Source of the DNA: Trichoderma breve
Taxonomy: Eukaryota > Ascomycota > Sordariomycetes > Hypocreales > Hypocreaceae
Assembly (NCBI RefSeq): GCF_028502605.1
Contig: NC_079232.1
Coordinates: 5,766,001-5,830,000, forward strand
Length of the DNA stretch: 64,000 nt
Direction of reading: 5' to 3'
Shown here: positions 53,963 through 64,000 of the stretch, piece after piece
How the letters are laid out: each line of letters starts with the position of its first letter
Numbering within the stretch: position 1 is the first letter of the stretch
Translations under genes and position numbers: made by a program
The notes under the pieces: generated by a model
Database searches by the model: none
What the model was told of the DNA's origin: nothing
What the model saw: only the letters and a program-made list of their open reading frames with translations

Positions 53963-56031
53963 TCAAGTCAGCCGCTGGCATAACATCTCCTTGAACTCAA
54001 CTCGGCTCTTCACGACCAGACAAGACAGATGCCAGAAAAGCATAATAGCAGGATTTGGGGCAGATTGAGTTGAATACACTGCCGGGACTTCTGGACCATT
54101 GTCGCCAACAAACCGCAATCCATTCGGCATACTCTCCTTATCATACCACGCAGCCAAGGCATTCAGGTATAAAGCTTGACGATCGGGATGTAGCTCCAGA
54201 AAGGTTGCATCCGATTGTTTCCACGCCAGTAATTTTTCATGCCATTGTCGCAGGCTGGCGGCATATATCCCCCGAGATTTATTTGTAAGATCGGCCCATC
54301 TAAGTGGCCAGCCATTGTGCTCCGCAATCTTGTTATAGGTTTCCTTCACGGCGTTACCAGTATAGAAGGATGCCGGTCTTTGCAAAAAGTCAATCACTTC
54401 TGAGCTCTCCAGGAGGGCGTGTAGTTTATTTAGCCGGAGATTGTTGGCGTTTCTGGTCCTGGTTTTGCCCGCCTTTGCCCTTACGGCCACAGCATCGGGA
54501 TCACCACTCCGGAGAGCTTCATGATATGCGTATAACTCAGGGAATCCTCTCCTTCGGTTTGACTCTCGCGTAGCTGCATGATTATTGGCTCGGTTGGACT
54601 CAATGGCAGCTTTAATATGGCTATAGTCTGGTGGCTTCTGGACTATGTCCTTTTTTTCCTGCACAGACAAGTTTTCCCAACCACGTGAAGTAAGCCTTGT
54701 TGCAACGGCTATTCGAGAGAAAAGGTCCGGAGAAAGAATATCTATAGACGCAAGGGTGGCTGCGGTATTCCAGATAAAGTCCGTGTAAATGCCATCTGAA
54801 AGCTGTCCTCCAAAGAGAAAACGACTAGTGTGATGAATGTAAAAAATGAGTTGGTGGATTTTCCCTTCTTGATAGACAACATAAAAGAATGGCTTCTGGG
54901 AGAATACAGTAGTATTCTCAAGGCCGAGAGATATCTTTTTGAGCTGGATTGAGGTATCTTTCTGAAGTTGCGTCTCGAATGTACGGAAAGAAGATTTGCC
55001 GACGAGAATCACCAGTGGCGAGGACTTGAGAATTAGATAATTTGAGCGAAGGGAGAGTTCCTCAATCTCGCGCCATTTGTCCGCCCCAAACTTCAACTCC
55101 TAGTTGGGATTACGGGAGGGCTGGCGGATAGGGATCATATCCGAAACAGATACATTCAGGGGAGTGCCCATCTTCTTTTCCTGCTGGAAGAGGCTCCTAT
55201 TGTTTGTGTCAAGCACGTGGCGAAAATGGTGGCCTTGGCTTACACGGCGCTTAGCATCGACGGGGTAGTGCCATTGCATATGCAAAACGGCGCCGAGGGG
55301 TCCCGATGGTTTGGCCATAGTTGAGAGCTTGAAATCACTGTTCTCGCCAAGGATATTCACAAGGCCGGCGAGATATTCTTCCCAGATATCATCCATCTTT
55401 GGGCAATGGCTGTGCCAGGATCGCCGGTTATCATCCTGTTGCCATTCAACCACATCAACGGTTGACTCAGGGAAAGTTGTTTCTTTGATCCTATGAATGT
55501 ATTAGTATCGATAAACAAATGACATGTAAAATGGATATACTTCTTGGAGAATTCATGGATCTCTTGCTTGACTTCGTCACTGGCTGAAGATGTGTGTAGA
55601 AGAATACTGAGCCAGTTGGTATGGGCTTCGGGGTCAAACAGATCAGATGGTAAGCCCATGTGTCTAAGCATTATCTGTATCTGCTCAGTGCGAGCAGTAT
55701 ACTTGGCTTCGGGTGTTTGATGCTCTTCTGCATTATCGGCCTCTGAGGTACAAGTCTCATCTTCATCAGACTCCGAAAAATCATCCGCTTCCACTTCTGA
55801 TGTGAGTGCCAAGTCTTCCTTTTCTTCCACTTCTAGGTCCTGGGAATCTTGCTCTCGTGCATTATCGGGATTGCTTATAGCTGTGTCTGAGATCTCCGCC
55901 GGTTTATCAGTAGGTGACTTCGAGAAATAGTGCAGGATCGAATTGGCGCCTTGAGCAGGTTGCAGCTTGACCAGTCTCTGACTCTTGCGAGATCCGGAGC
56001 CGGCGTTGGATATAGATCTCTTAGGTGCCAT
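53963..56031 (-). CDS. Unrecognised 654-aa protein with PIP-box-like N terminus
   Basis: Proposed exons on the minus strand: 56031-55541, 55490-55154 and 55099-53963. The first intron (50 nt, GTATAT..ATAG) is well supported by frame. The second (54 nt, GTATCT..CTAG) removes an in-frame TAG at 55100-55102; its length is a multiple of three, so the alternative is a nonsense-mutated single exon. The N terminus is basic (MAPKRS, SRKSQRL) and carries SILHYFSK, resembling a degenerate PCNA-interacting box without the usual Gln. A strongly acidic stretch (about 60-120) follows. No nuclease, helicase, transposase or kinase motif is visible. A broken second copy of exon 1 lies at 26470-26867. The 466-aa gene follows 590 bp downstream on the same strand. 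Confidence 0.65.
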
Positions 56032-57119
56032 TGTATTAATGAGAGGAGGTTGAGAATGGTGCAGCGTGAAATGGAATACAACAGGAAGCCGTGCAATGCT
56101 GTGATGTCTCGTTGCACTATGGCCAATATTAACTGGAGGTTATCATACTGTACTTTACGATATGGTGTATCGATTGGCAATCTTATCTAGATAACTCCAT
56201 GCGAGGTAGTCACGATCGGTATGGCAGGAGCGCCTCCCAGTATGATACTATAATGCATAGGTACGAACGGTAATATGGCGGTACCCTAGTATGCACAAGT
56301 ATACCTATATCAAAAGCAACCAGAACTCCAAGGCCAAGCCCGCTGGGAGAACACCTACCCTCTAGCGCTTTACATTATATAACCAATACACATTAGGAAT
56401 TAGAACACACAAGGAAAAGGAACTGGAGGCAAGCCAGACAGTGCTTTTCTGTTTACAAAGGGAGATAATATAGAATCTCCTTATTTTCACCGTAGTAGTC
56501 CACGCCAGTAACATAATAAATGCGTACACATCACTGATCCCATTAACTTACACCCAATTACAGTGCGGCGAGCTAGTACACCACGTACTTTACAACACTA
56601 CATAAGACTATAATCTCAGCCTTGCCCTTCAGTCTTAGCCTTTACGTCAGGAAGTTCGATATCACAATAGATTCCTTCCTCAGTGATGATCGCTTTGAAC
56701 AGACTCTTCTATGGCGAGGCTGGCCGCGATAGCCGCCGCCCTCGAGACCGAGCCCGAGCCCGAGACCAAGGCCGAGGAAGTCATTGAAGTCATCCCGGCC
56801 AGCCCGTGAGAAGTGTTCACATGGAATTGAAAGGGCCGGAAATGCGATTTGTGAAGGAATTGGCACTGACTGATAGCTCTAGAGTGTTGCAATATAAAAC
56901 TTCGTATGGTCATCTCCTTTCCCAGTGAGTTGTACTGTATTTTAGTGTACGGGCGTGGTAATTGCGATTTGAGGGTGAACTTAGCTTGTGATATGGAGTA
57001 CTACGGTGAAAATAGGAATATTATACGGTGAGAATAGAAAGACTCATTGTAAATAAGCATTGTTCTTGCCGATAGGGAATAGCTATACCTTTTGGAAACC
57101 TCCGTTGATAATATAACGT
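56032..57119. other. Intergenic with a short hexanucleotide repeat
   Basis: GAGCCC-type repeat at about 56741-56780. A plus-strand read near 56694-56730 (NRLFYGEAGRDSRRP) faintly resembles RRLFGEASTPSRKRP of the 466-aa copy but is too weak to annotate. Confidence 0.4.
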
Positions 57120-57560
57120 GGAAAGACAGTAATATAGAAGTAAATACAGCTAGAGTAGTCTAAATTGCTTTTGCCGCCATAAATGCACTAAGGTAGGTAG
57201 GTATATTGTGTAGAATCGAGCGAAGAGGCCTTAAGAATGGTAGTGTATCCAATGGCGACGAAATAGACCAATTCCGCCTTAAGCTTAAAAACCTTGCCCA
57301 AGGAGAAGCTCCAGCAAGGGGCCGGGGAAGAAAAACCAATCACGGGCGCTCCATGAGCTAGAAGAAGAAACAGGTTCAGGTAACGAGGGCATCAGTCGGG
57401 CAAAATGAAAGACCCAAGAGCAAAACTAAGCTGCCCTGCATTATCCGCAACAAATAGAACTTCAATTACGACTAGACTACAGTCTATGTTCTCTATGCCA
57501 GACGGAGCGTAAGCTGGCTCTCAAGCAGATCCATCGCTTCCCGCGTGTCCATTGTTTTCA
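57120..57560 (+). pseudogene. LLQG-WKEGE family, degraded core copy
   Basis: Plus-strand frames give IAFAAINALR, then NGDEIDQFRLKLKNLAQGEAP, then, after frameshifts, HELEEETGSGNEG and TTVYVLYA. These match, in order, IGFAAINAL of the 227-aa copy and NEDNMEQFRIQLGNVVQGETP, LQELQADDESDTED and VSVLYA of the 466-aa copy. Several stops and at least two frameshifts. Confidence 0.7.
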
Positions 57561-57624
57561 GTAGATCAGGTGTCTTCCGCCGTTTCTGATACATCATCCC
57601 CCCTCCAACACCCTCAAAAAATCA

Positions 57625-58440
57625 CCAACATACTCCAGGTGGTCGAGGCGCTGTCGCCATTACCATCACCTTCTTCCTCGTTCCTTCTCCTGATGCTGCA
57701 ATCTCGGGAACTGAGATATGCTCGTTTTCATCTAGAGCATCAAAAGCTGTCGGGCGATTCGTGGTGAGCTTGACTTGGGGGGTTTTCGCTACTCGCCGAG
57801 AACTCTGAGGTTGAGGTAATCTGGCTGGAGGCATTGATATTCTTATTAGAGACACTTGGTAGAGCATTGACAGGAACGCCACCATCATTATCAGCCGGCG
57901 CATTGGGGGATAAGAGGCGCTGGACCGGAGGTGGTCTGGTTCTTTGTTTCACTGGTAGAAGCCCTCCGGATTGGGGGGGCACCGAACCAGTAAGCTCCTG
58001 CAAGAAGGAATCTATTGTTTCCTGTGGAATAAAGTCCACGAGTTCCTTGATTAAATCAAAGTCTCTCTCGTTAAGTTTGCCGCCGCTCTTTACAAGGAGA
58101 TTAAGTCCGTCTATCGCCGCCACGGCAATAGACGCGACTCCGGCGGCATTCTTATCGAATTCGCCCTCTTTCCACTCCAGGTTTCCCTCTGCTTCTTGCA
58201 ACAAGACTGGGAGGTTCTTGGTCGCTGAGCCCTGATCGGGCCGAGAGCTACCCGCGGGTGAGGGAAACTCATTGGCCTGACGTCTGCTGCCGTCGGGTGA
58301 AGTGCTAGTCTGGCTATCTGTCATCTTGGAACGACCTTATGAGTCTCGGTGGGTTGATATTGTGTTCTCTATATCGCTAGAAGAAGGCTCTTGCGGACGG
58401 GAAAGCTCTACGCAAGGCAGTCTGTTAGTGGGGATCTGTC
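57625..58440 (-). pseudogene. LLQG-WKEGE family copy with residual 194-aa frame
   Basis: The minus strand starts with LPCVELSRPQEPSSSDIEN and STHRDS, matching PPWVEFAQPDEASSSGEDQ and TPRNPE, then an in-frame TAA. From the ATG at 58324 a 194-aa frame is open to 57740: LPVLLQEAEGNLEWKEGE, AAIDGLNLLVKSGGKLNE, LIKELVDFIPQETIDSFL and PPVQRLLSP. The long C-terminal domain is missing. The tail KTPQVKLTTNRPTAFDAL follows in another frame, so a frameshift separates it. The 194-aa product could still be expressed; the core is well conserved. Confidence 0.65.
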
Positions 58441-58482
58441 TTGCGGAGTCAGCGAACCTACTGTAGTCGCTACGGATCGGAG

Positions 58483-58620
58483 CGTGGTGAGCAGTGCGAT
58501 AAGATTTCTTTGGCAAATTTGTGGTTTGAGGTCGAATGCAGAATGAGTTGTTTAGCTGTGCGTAGATGGCGAATCTGCACGTTCTTGAGGTCGAACGCAG
58601 TTCGAGTTGTTTAGTCGTGG
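58483..58620 (+). repeat. Short direct repeats upstream of the 57.6-58.4 kb copy
   Basis: CGTGGTGAGCAGTGCGATAA and onward (58483-58538) recurs diverged at 58844-58898. Within this segment GAGGTCGAA-GCAG--GAGTTGTTTAG is found twice, at 58526 and 58585 (period 59). The repeated segment lies upstream of two family copies on the minus strand and probably marks duplicated flanking sequence. Confidence 0.7.
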
Positions 58621-58843
58621 GTATTGCTATGGCTAAAGGCCTCAGGAACAACTGAATAAGCAAAAGCGAGGAAAGACTCGGTTTTTATCCTCAAACAGTT
58701 ACATAACTGTGAGTGAATGGATATCAAGTGATTGCAATAGACAGGAGAAGTGACTGATGCCAATGCGGGAGCCTGCATATATGTACGTAGGTACATACCT
58801 TACCTAGTGAACCATATGACTCATCTATGGTGAATGCAAACAC

Positions 58844-58898
58844 CGTGGTAAGCGGTGCAATAAGATTTCTTTAGTGAATCTATACTTCAAGGTCAAAC
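58844..58898 (+). repeat. Second copy of the upstream flank repeat
   Basis: Aligns with 58483-58538 through CGTGGT(g/a)AGC(a/g)GTGC(g/a)ATAAG and GATTTCTTT. The differences in the first part are transitions. Confidence 0.7.
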
Positions 58899-58929
58899 AT
58901 GTCAAGTATCTCTTCCCTCGATTCGCCCT

Positions 58930-59525
58930 TCCTTCTATACAACGTGTCTCAACGCATTCATCGCCATGGTGGCGATGTATGCGACACCAGCAGCATTTGC
59001 CGCCATTTCGCTGTCTTTCCATATTGCCCACGGCTCCTTGTAGCAGATATAGCCGTTCTTCATCCTCTACTACAATCGCCCGCCTGCGACCTCTTCCGGT
59101 GCTAGAGGAGGCTGGTCGTGATGGTGTTGCTTGGGAGCGTATTACGCGTCCCCATCCTCGTCCCGTCGGGGTATTATTAGTTTGCTGGCACTTTATTATA
59201 ATAAAGCATTACTCTGGGTTTATCAGTGTCATGTCTTCTTTTTTACTAGAAGAAGTATCTTACGCTTAAGAAAATTTAACCTAAGGCAGTTCGTTTATCG
59301 GAGAGTTAACGGATCTCGTCGTGGTGGTTCGAGGTGTGGTAGGGTTTCCCTGGGAGGCTTCGGTGCTCTCGGCTTACGTATAGAAAGTATAGTAGGAATT
59401 ACTGTCCACCGTGCCGTTCTCCCAATCGTATCCTCTCGTTGGTATAACGACAGTATTTAATAAGGTCGCCGGGGTTGTCTCTTCTCCACTGGTTAAACCA
59501 GGCCACTGAACTTCTAGAGAATCAA
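58930..59525 (-). pseudogene. LLQG-WKEGE family, degraded copy close to the 466-aa gene
   Basis: Aligns at the nucleotide level with 52600-53210 in the same orientation: GTGTCT(c/t)A-(a/c)GC(a/g)TTCATCGCC, GGTGGCGATGTATG, CCTTGTAGCAGATA, GGGTTTCCCTG versus GGTTTCCCTG, and GTTCTCCCAATCGTATCCTC. Gaps and many transitions destroy the frame. Homology stops near 59525 at a C-rich junction. Confidence 0.8.
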
Positions 59526-59689
59526 TGAGAGCCCCCTCCCCCCATGGCCTCCGATTTGGGTCTCCGATTTGTTGTACAATAGACCACTAGTCCAGGGAAA
59601 TGAGCTATCTGCTCCCAATTCTGCCATTATACTCTTAAGGTCTGGCTGATGGTTCTGAAACCCCAAGCCAGCTCAATATTAGGGAGTCG

Positions 59690-60087
59690 TTCGGCACCCT
59701 CTAGATCATTCAGGGTGAATGGACAGTTGGCGAGGAACGACAGAGTGCCGTAAATCATCGGACAATTTCACGAGTCTATTGTTGAACAAGAAGGAATAAA
59801 CGCCACAGTGGAGCAATTAATAGGAATGCTAGGTATCTCCTAGGCAGCTCTCCTTCGTCTAGACAGACTTGCTTTGCTCCTTACTGGAGAGAATGCCGTC
59901 AGGCGACTGCTTGCTATAGAGATATGCGCCCAGCTTGGCGACCTTCAGTGTCCATGTACTAGTATGCTGCATGCCATACACTTATACAAAAATTCACGCA
60001 GAATGGTCAAGCGGTATTCAAAGCACCTGAGAATGACGAAATCCCAGCACGCTCTGCGAAGAAACAAGAAGAGGGTGTGGCAGAATA
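59690..60087 (+). pseudogene. LLQG-WKEGE family, C-terminal remnant
   Basis: The plus strand reads GQFHESIVEQEGINATVEQ, IGMLGIS* and LLLTGENAVRRL, matching GKFHEAVIKEGKINVTLAK, MGMLGIP and IYLTGEGAVKAL of the 466-aa copy. Further on, in another frame, FTQNGQAVFKAPENDEIPA matches the KLTTNxxAxFxAL tail. It shows that the ancestral gene carried both the C-terminal domain and this tail. Confidence 0.75.
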
Positions 60088-62495
60088 GTACTATCCATCA
60101 TGCGATCCTCCCAAGATTTCACCGAGGAAAGGGCCAGAGACAGAGAAGAATGACAGATACCGCGGCCAGAGCGCAACTTCTTTCTCCTATCTTCTTTTCT
60201 TTTTTTCTCAACAGGCAAGAAGGGAAGGGAGGGGGACCCTCAAGAATCCCGGCTGATAATCGTACTCGAGAGCCCTTGCAAGAGTTCCAAATAAAGATCA
60301 CAAGGTTAAATTTCAGTCCGAATTTTCCCCAGTTGATGAGAGAGGCGTCAAGGTTTAGAGCCAAGGTTGAGTACTGTAAGACAGCTGAGACGCTGTCTTG
60401 ACAAAGTTACTGGAGTAAATACTACGGGCTGCCTTCTTGATTGTCGATCCATAGAGAGTACAGGGATATCACGGGTATGAGTAATACTGTCAAGGCTCTA
60501 GCTTACAAACTGCTCGCCTACCCAGGTCACCGCTATTAGGGACATGGATTGTGATCCTCAATCTACTCAGAATCTTACGCCTACTGTCTCAGCTCATCAG
60601 CCCAGCCTAGTTGAGCCGGGAAGGGAGAGTCCGGCTGGAACACGGCCTGGTCTTGGCGGGAACAGATACCCGGTCAAAGGCTGAGGAAAAAGTAAAAAGA
60701 AACCAGGAAGACAAAGAGGACAAGGGAACCCCTACCACGTTCGTGGCGAATATGATGTGTAGGAACTTCCTAGCCTCGATTCAATGCTGCGTGCAAGGGT
60801 GTGCCCGCTCATTTCGATGGCACATGCTGTCCACCGTTCACACCCAGGGCGTGTAGAAAGTACAAGGTCTTCTTCTCAACTTTTCTCATCCCAACTTTTC
60901 TCAATAATGGATACTCCAAATACACAGCGTTCATTGGGCAGGCAGTAGCATTATGAAGTACTTTGCATAAAAATACCTACCTAGAAGTGGTAAATTGTAT
61001 AATTCCGCACTCCGGCACTTGTCTCGGGGACCAAGGTAGATGTGGTCTTGAAGGCCGCCTTTGTAAGTCGTCTTGTGACGCACATGGCAGGGATCAAGTT
61101 GAGGGAAGAGAGTGAGAGATGGAGAAAGAGAGAGAGGTAAAGATGCAACCCCTTCGTTGCGGCCCTCCAATATTGAAGTGACGAGTTGCCTCGGTTAGCT
61201 GTTTGCAGGCGCCGTGGCTTTGCCTCAGCGAATGAAAAGCGGCACATTCTGTGTTTCTCTCATCGCACATTACTGTGTCGGAGATTGCGGCGGTCACAAT
61301 AGGAAAGTAGCTGATCGTGTCTCTTAATAAATGCCTACCCTGCTATACCATGTCAACTGTATTGAGAGTTGGCCATGCTCGTAAAGTACCAGCAGTACGC
61401 TCCTCGTATCTTTACCTGCATGTACGAGTACGAAGTAGGAAATGTCAGCAAAGAATCTTGCTGTATACACGTATACACAGTAGGGGGGTAGGAAACGAAT
61501 GCGTCGGTCGTAGCAGCATTGCAATGGGCTGTATTAGAGCAGCATGTCAGCAGTTTATCTTGATTTGACCGATTTCCCACGCTTGGATCGATCCGACCCG
61601 CCATCGGGGCTTCTCCGCATCGAGGGCCGTCCCGCTTTGCTAGGAAACTTACTTGTATACTCCTCTTCATGCTGAATATGGAGGCTCTTGGGAATCTCGG
61701 CGCGACGCTGACGGCGTAAGATCCGCCGATGCGGCTTCTTCCTATCTTGGAAGCTGCCTTTAGCCCTGGAGCTAGAAACACCGAAAATCGGTTCACGAAA
61801 TGATAAGGACCAGAGACTTTTCTTTTTCCTTTGCCTTTGCCTTCGCCTTGTATTCTAGCTGCAAGGGAGAAGACAGAAGCAGCAAGTTGATGCCGGCGTT
61901 AACTGCTGAAGCGGTGCGTTGCGCTCGGAGCGGGGACCAACACAGGACGAATCCAGGGAGGCTAAGACAACCATTACAAGCAACCACCTTATCGTTACTT
62001 GTTGCCCAGAGGAGGGGGAGCACACCTGGTGATTCTGTTGAATCTGATTGAATCAGTTCTTTGTATACAGCCGAGATCATCACTCTATACCGAGGTAATT
62101 CTGAGCAGGCTGAGCGAGGGGGCCATGGATGAGGGGGCAGGGTACTGTAGAGACGAATGAGGAACTGGCGATGGGGATTTCCTTGCTTCTTCTTCATGGT
62201 ACATGGTATGAGCAAGAGACCGGAAAACTTGCCTCTCTATTTCATCATCGGCATGATGCTGGATGAATTTTTGGATATTTAAGCATCAGCGTCGCGTGAA
62301 TCTTTGGAGAATGCCTGGGACAAGCCTCTGCTGAAGAAAGAAAATAATACACATAGCACCTGCAGACAGCTGTACGGAGTACAAGTTTACGGTTCCTTCC
62401 ACCTTTTCCCCATATATCCACCTAATTTCTTCGTTCTATAGACCTGAGACATCAAGTTAAACCAGTTCCAAATTACCAAGACGCCCACCAGAAAT
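60088..62495. other. Intergenic
   Basis: 2.4 kb without a supported gene. A TACGGAGTA motif at 62373 and an A/T-rich CATATATCC about 80 bases before the monooxygenase ATG are the only elements noted. Confidence 0.4.
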
Positions 62496-64000
62496 ATGTC
62501 GGACAAAGCCTCCTACAGCCAGTTCGCCTGCATCGGCACTGGATTCTCTGGCATAGCTCTGGGATGCTCTATCAAGCGTTGGTACGGCATTTCAGACGTC
62601 CGTTTCTTTGAGAAAAACGATGATCTGGGCGGCACCTGGCTAGTGAATCAATATCCAGGTACGAGCATTCTCTTCCTCGCTTTTGGTATTGCTCTGCCGT
62701 CAAACTGACCCTCTCCAGGGTGTGCTTGTGATATTCCTAGCCTACTCTACAGCCTGTCTTTCGCCCCCAATCCCGAGTGGTCCTCACCCCTGCCCTCCCA
62801 ACAAGAAATTTGGCAATACCTCAACAAGACAGCCATCCAATATGGCCTCCGTGACAAAATGACCTTTAATTCTACAGTTGAAAGATGCGAATGGGTTGAA
62901 GAAACTGGCCGTTGGCGCATCACCGTCCGTAATAACATCTCTGGTATTACGTATGTCCATGAAAGCCAGTTCCTCTTCAGCGCAGCAGGCATTCTAGTCC
63001 ATCCTCGCAAGCCGGACCTCCCAAACATTGAAAGCTTCGATGGTCCTGTCTTTCACGCCGCTCAATGGCGGCATGATGTTGACCTGACTGACAAAAGGGT
63101 CGCCGTCATCGGCAATGGCTGCTCGGCCGCACAAATTGTCCCGGCGATCAAAGACCAGGTGAAGCATGTCACGCAGTTTGCGCGGTCCAAGCACTGGATC
63201 ACTCCCCCGATGCCAGCTCCCAACACAGAGTTGTTCCAGTGGATGTTTATTAACATACCAGGAGCCCTTGCCTTTTTCCGCTTCACCACATTTCTACTGT
63301 GTGAAAGGAACATGAAGGGCTTCTTCATGAACAAGGCGGGTGCCGCGCATCGCAGTTTTTTGACCGCCAAGGCCACGAAATACATCAAAGATACGGCTCC
63401 CGAAGAGTATCATGACATGCTAATTCCCGACTTTGAGATTGGCTGTAAGAGGCGCGTAAACGACATGGGTTACCTTGCGAGCCTGCACTCCAAGAGCGTC
63501 ACGCTCCGGAACGATGCCATTGAGGAGGTGACGCCTACTGGCATCCGCTCAAGGGACGGGTTCACAGAGGCAGACGTCATAGTGCTGGCAACTGGCTTTG
63601 ACTCAAATACATTTTGCACAAATATTAACATGGTCGGCCGAGGAGGCGTTACGGCCGAGGAGCATTGGAGCTCTCTTGGTGGACCGGGGGCGTACAGCTC
63701 GACCAGCCTTTCTGGCTTCCCCAATTTCTTTATGATACTGGGTAAGACATCAATTTTTTTCTTAATCTGATCTACGTTCAACCAGTCTAATTTGTCCCGT
63801 AGGTCCGAATACCCTTACAGGCCACACTTCAACCATCATGGCGGCCGAAAACAGCATCAACTACTCTCTTCGACTGATCAAACCCATCCTGCAAGGCAAG
63901 GCTACTTCTATTGATGTCAAGCTTGACGCAGAGAAGCAGTACATTGATCAGATTCAGACGGATCTCAAGGGCACGGTGTTCAATTCCGGGTGTGGCAGCT
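62496..64000 (+). CDS. FAD-dependent monooxygenase, Baeyer-Villiger type (3' end outside window)
   Basis: Exons 62496-62658, 62719-63741 and 63803 to beyond 64000; about 461 aa visible. FAD-binding GTGFSG (about 14-19) is followed by EKNDDLGGTW and, across intron 1, NQYPGCACDIPS, both typical of class B flavoprotein monooxygenases. A signature close to FxGxxxHxxxW is seen as FDGPVFHAAQW, and the second Rossmann motif, for NADPH, as GNGCSA. ATGFD precedes the C-terminal part, and GPNTLTGHTS follows intron 2. Such enzymes insert oxygen next to ketones or oxidise heteroatoms in catabolism or secondary metabolism. The substrate and any cluster lie beyond the window. Confidence 0.9.

Noticed and set aside
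56700..56813. Short plus-strand frame MARLAAIAAALETEPEP
   Set aside because: Only about 37 codons and built on a hexanucleotide repeat; no evidence of a gene.
49490..60087. The region as a known giant mobile element (Starship) body
   Set aside because: No tyrosine recombinase captain (DUF3435) or usual cargo gene is visible in the window, so there is no positive support.

Overview
The window is genomic DNA of a filamentous ascomycete, most likely order Hypocreales. This rests on short spliceosomal introns (50-195 nt, GT..AG), a Zn2Cys6 regulator, a GPI-anchored Mad1-type adhesin, a GH71 alpha-1,3-glucanase and a Ty1/copia retrotransposon. No genus is claimed. I found no rRNA, tRNA or CRISPR sequence that I could support.

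Layout: 1-5.76 kb has no gene I can support. 5.8-7.8 kb is a Vms1/ANKZF1 ribosome-quality-control hydrolase. 8.9-9.9 kb holds two families of degenerate tandem repeats. 11.4-13.0 kb is a five-exon secreted GH71 enzyme with a TATA box. 13.7-16.4 kb is a Zn2Cys6 transcription factor. 16.4-22.0 kb is a gene desert. 22.3-24.7 kb is the Mad1-like adhesin. 27.5-29.6 kb (-) is a peroxisomal-type acyl-CoA ligase, 31.0-32.9 kb (-) a GPI-anchored aspartic protease, and 35.3-38.6 kb a divergent pair, an alpha/beta hydrolase (-) and a short-chain dehydrogenase (+). 62.5-64.0 kb is a flavin monooxygenase cut by the window edge.

39.9-49.3 kb is a major facilitator transporter gene split by a 7.7-kb Copia element. 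The two 214-bp LTRs read identical, the 6-bp target duplication is intact, and the transporter frame closes exactly when the element and one target copy are ignored, so the insertion is recent. The Copia polyprotein (2347 aa, one open frame) carries five tandem Zn2Cys6-type cysteine clusters and an OTU-like Cys/His region between integrase and reverse transcriptase.

49.5-60.1 kb, and a second site at 25.3-26.9 kb, hold an unrecognised gene family. I count ten copies or remnants sharing an LLQGAxGNxxWKEGE core and, in longer copies, a VLYAxGQAL...YLTGEG domain. One long copy (466 aa) and one short copy (227 aa) are open; the rest are broken by stops, frameshifts and truncation and lie in alternating orientation. 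An unrelated 654-aa gene of unknown function lies directly upstream of the 466-aa copy on the same strand. A broken copy of that gene's start lies upstream of the 227-aa copy in the same order and strand. This looks like an undescribed two-gene module that has duplicated or moved, and is the main novelty candidate together with the Zn2Cys6-bearing Copia element.
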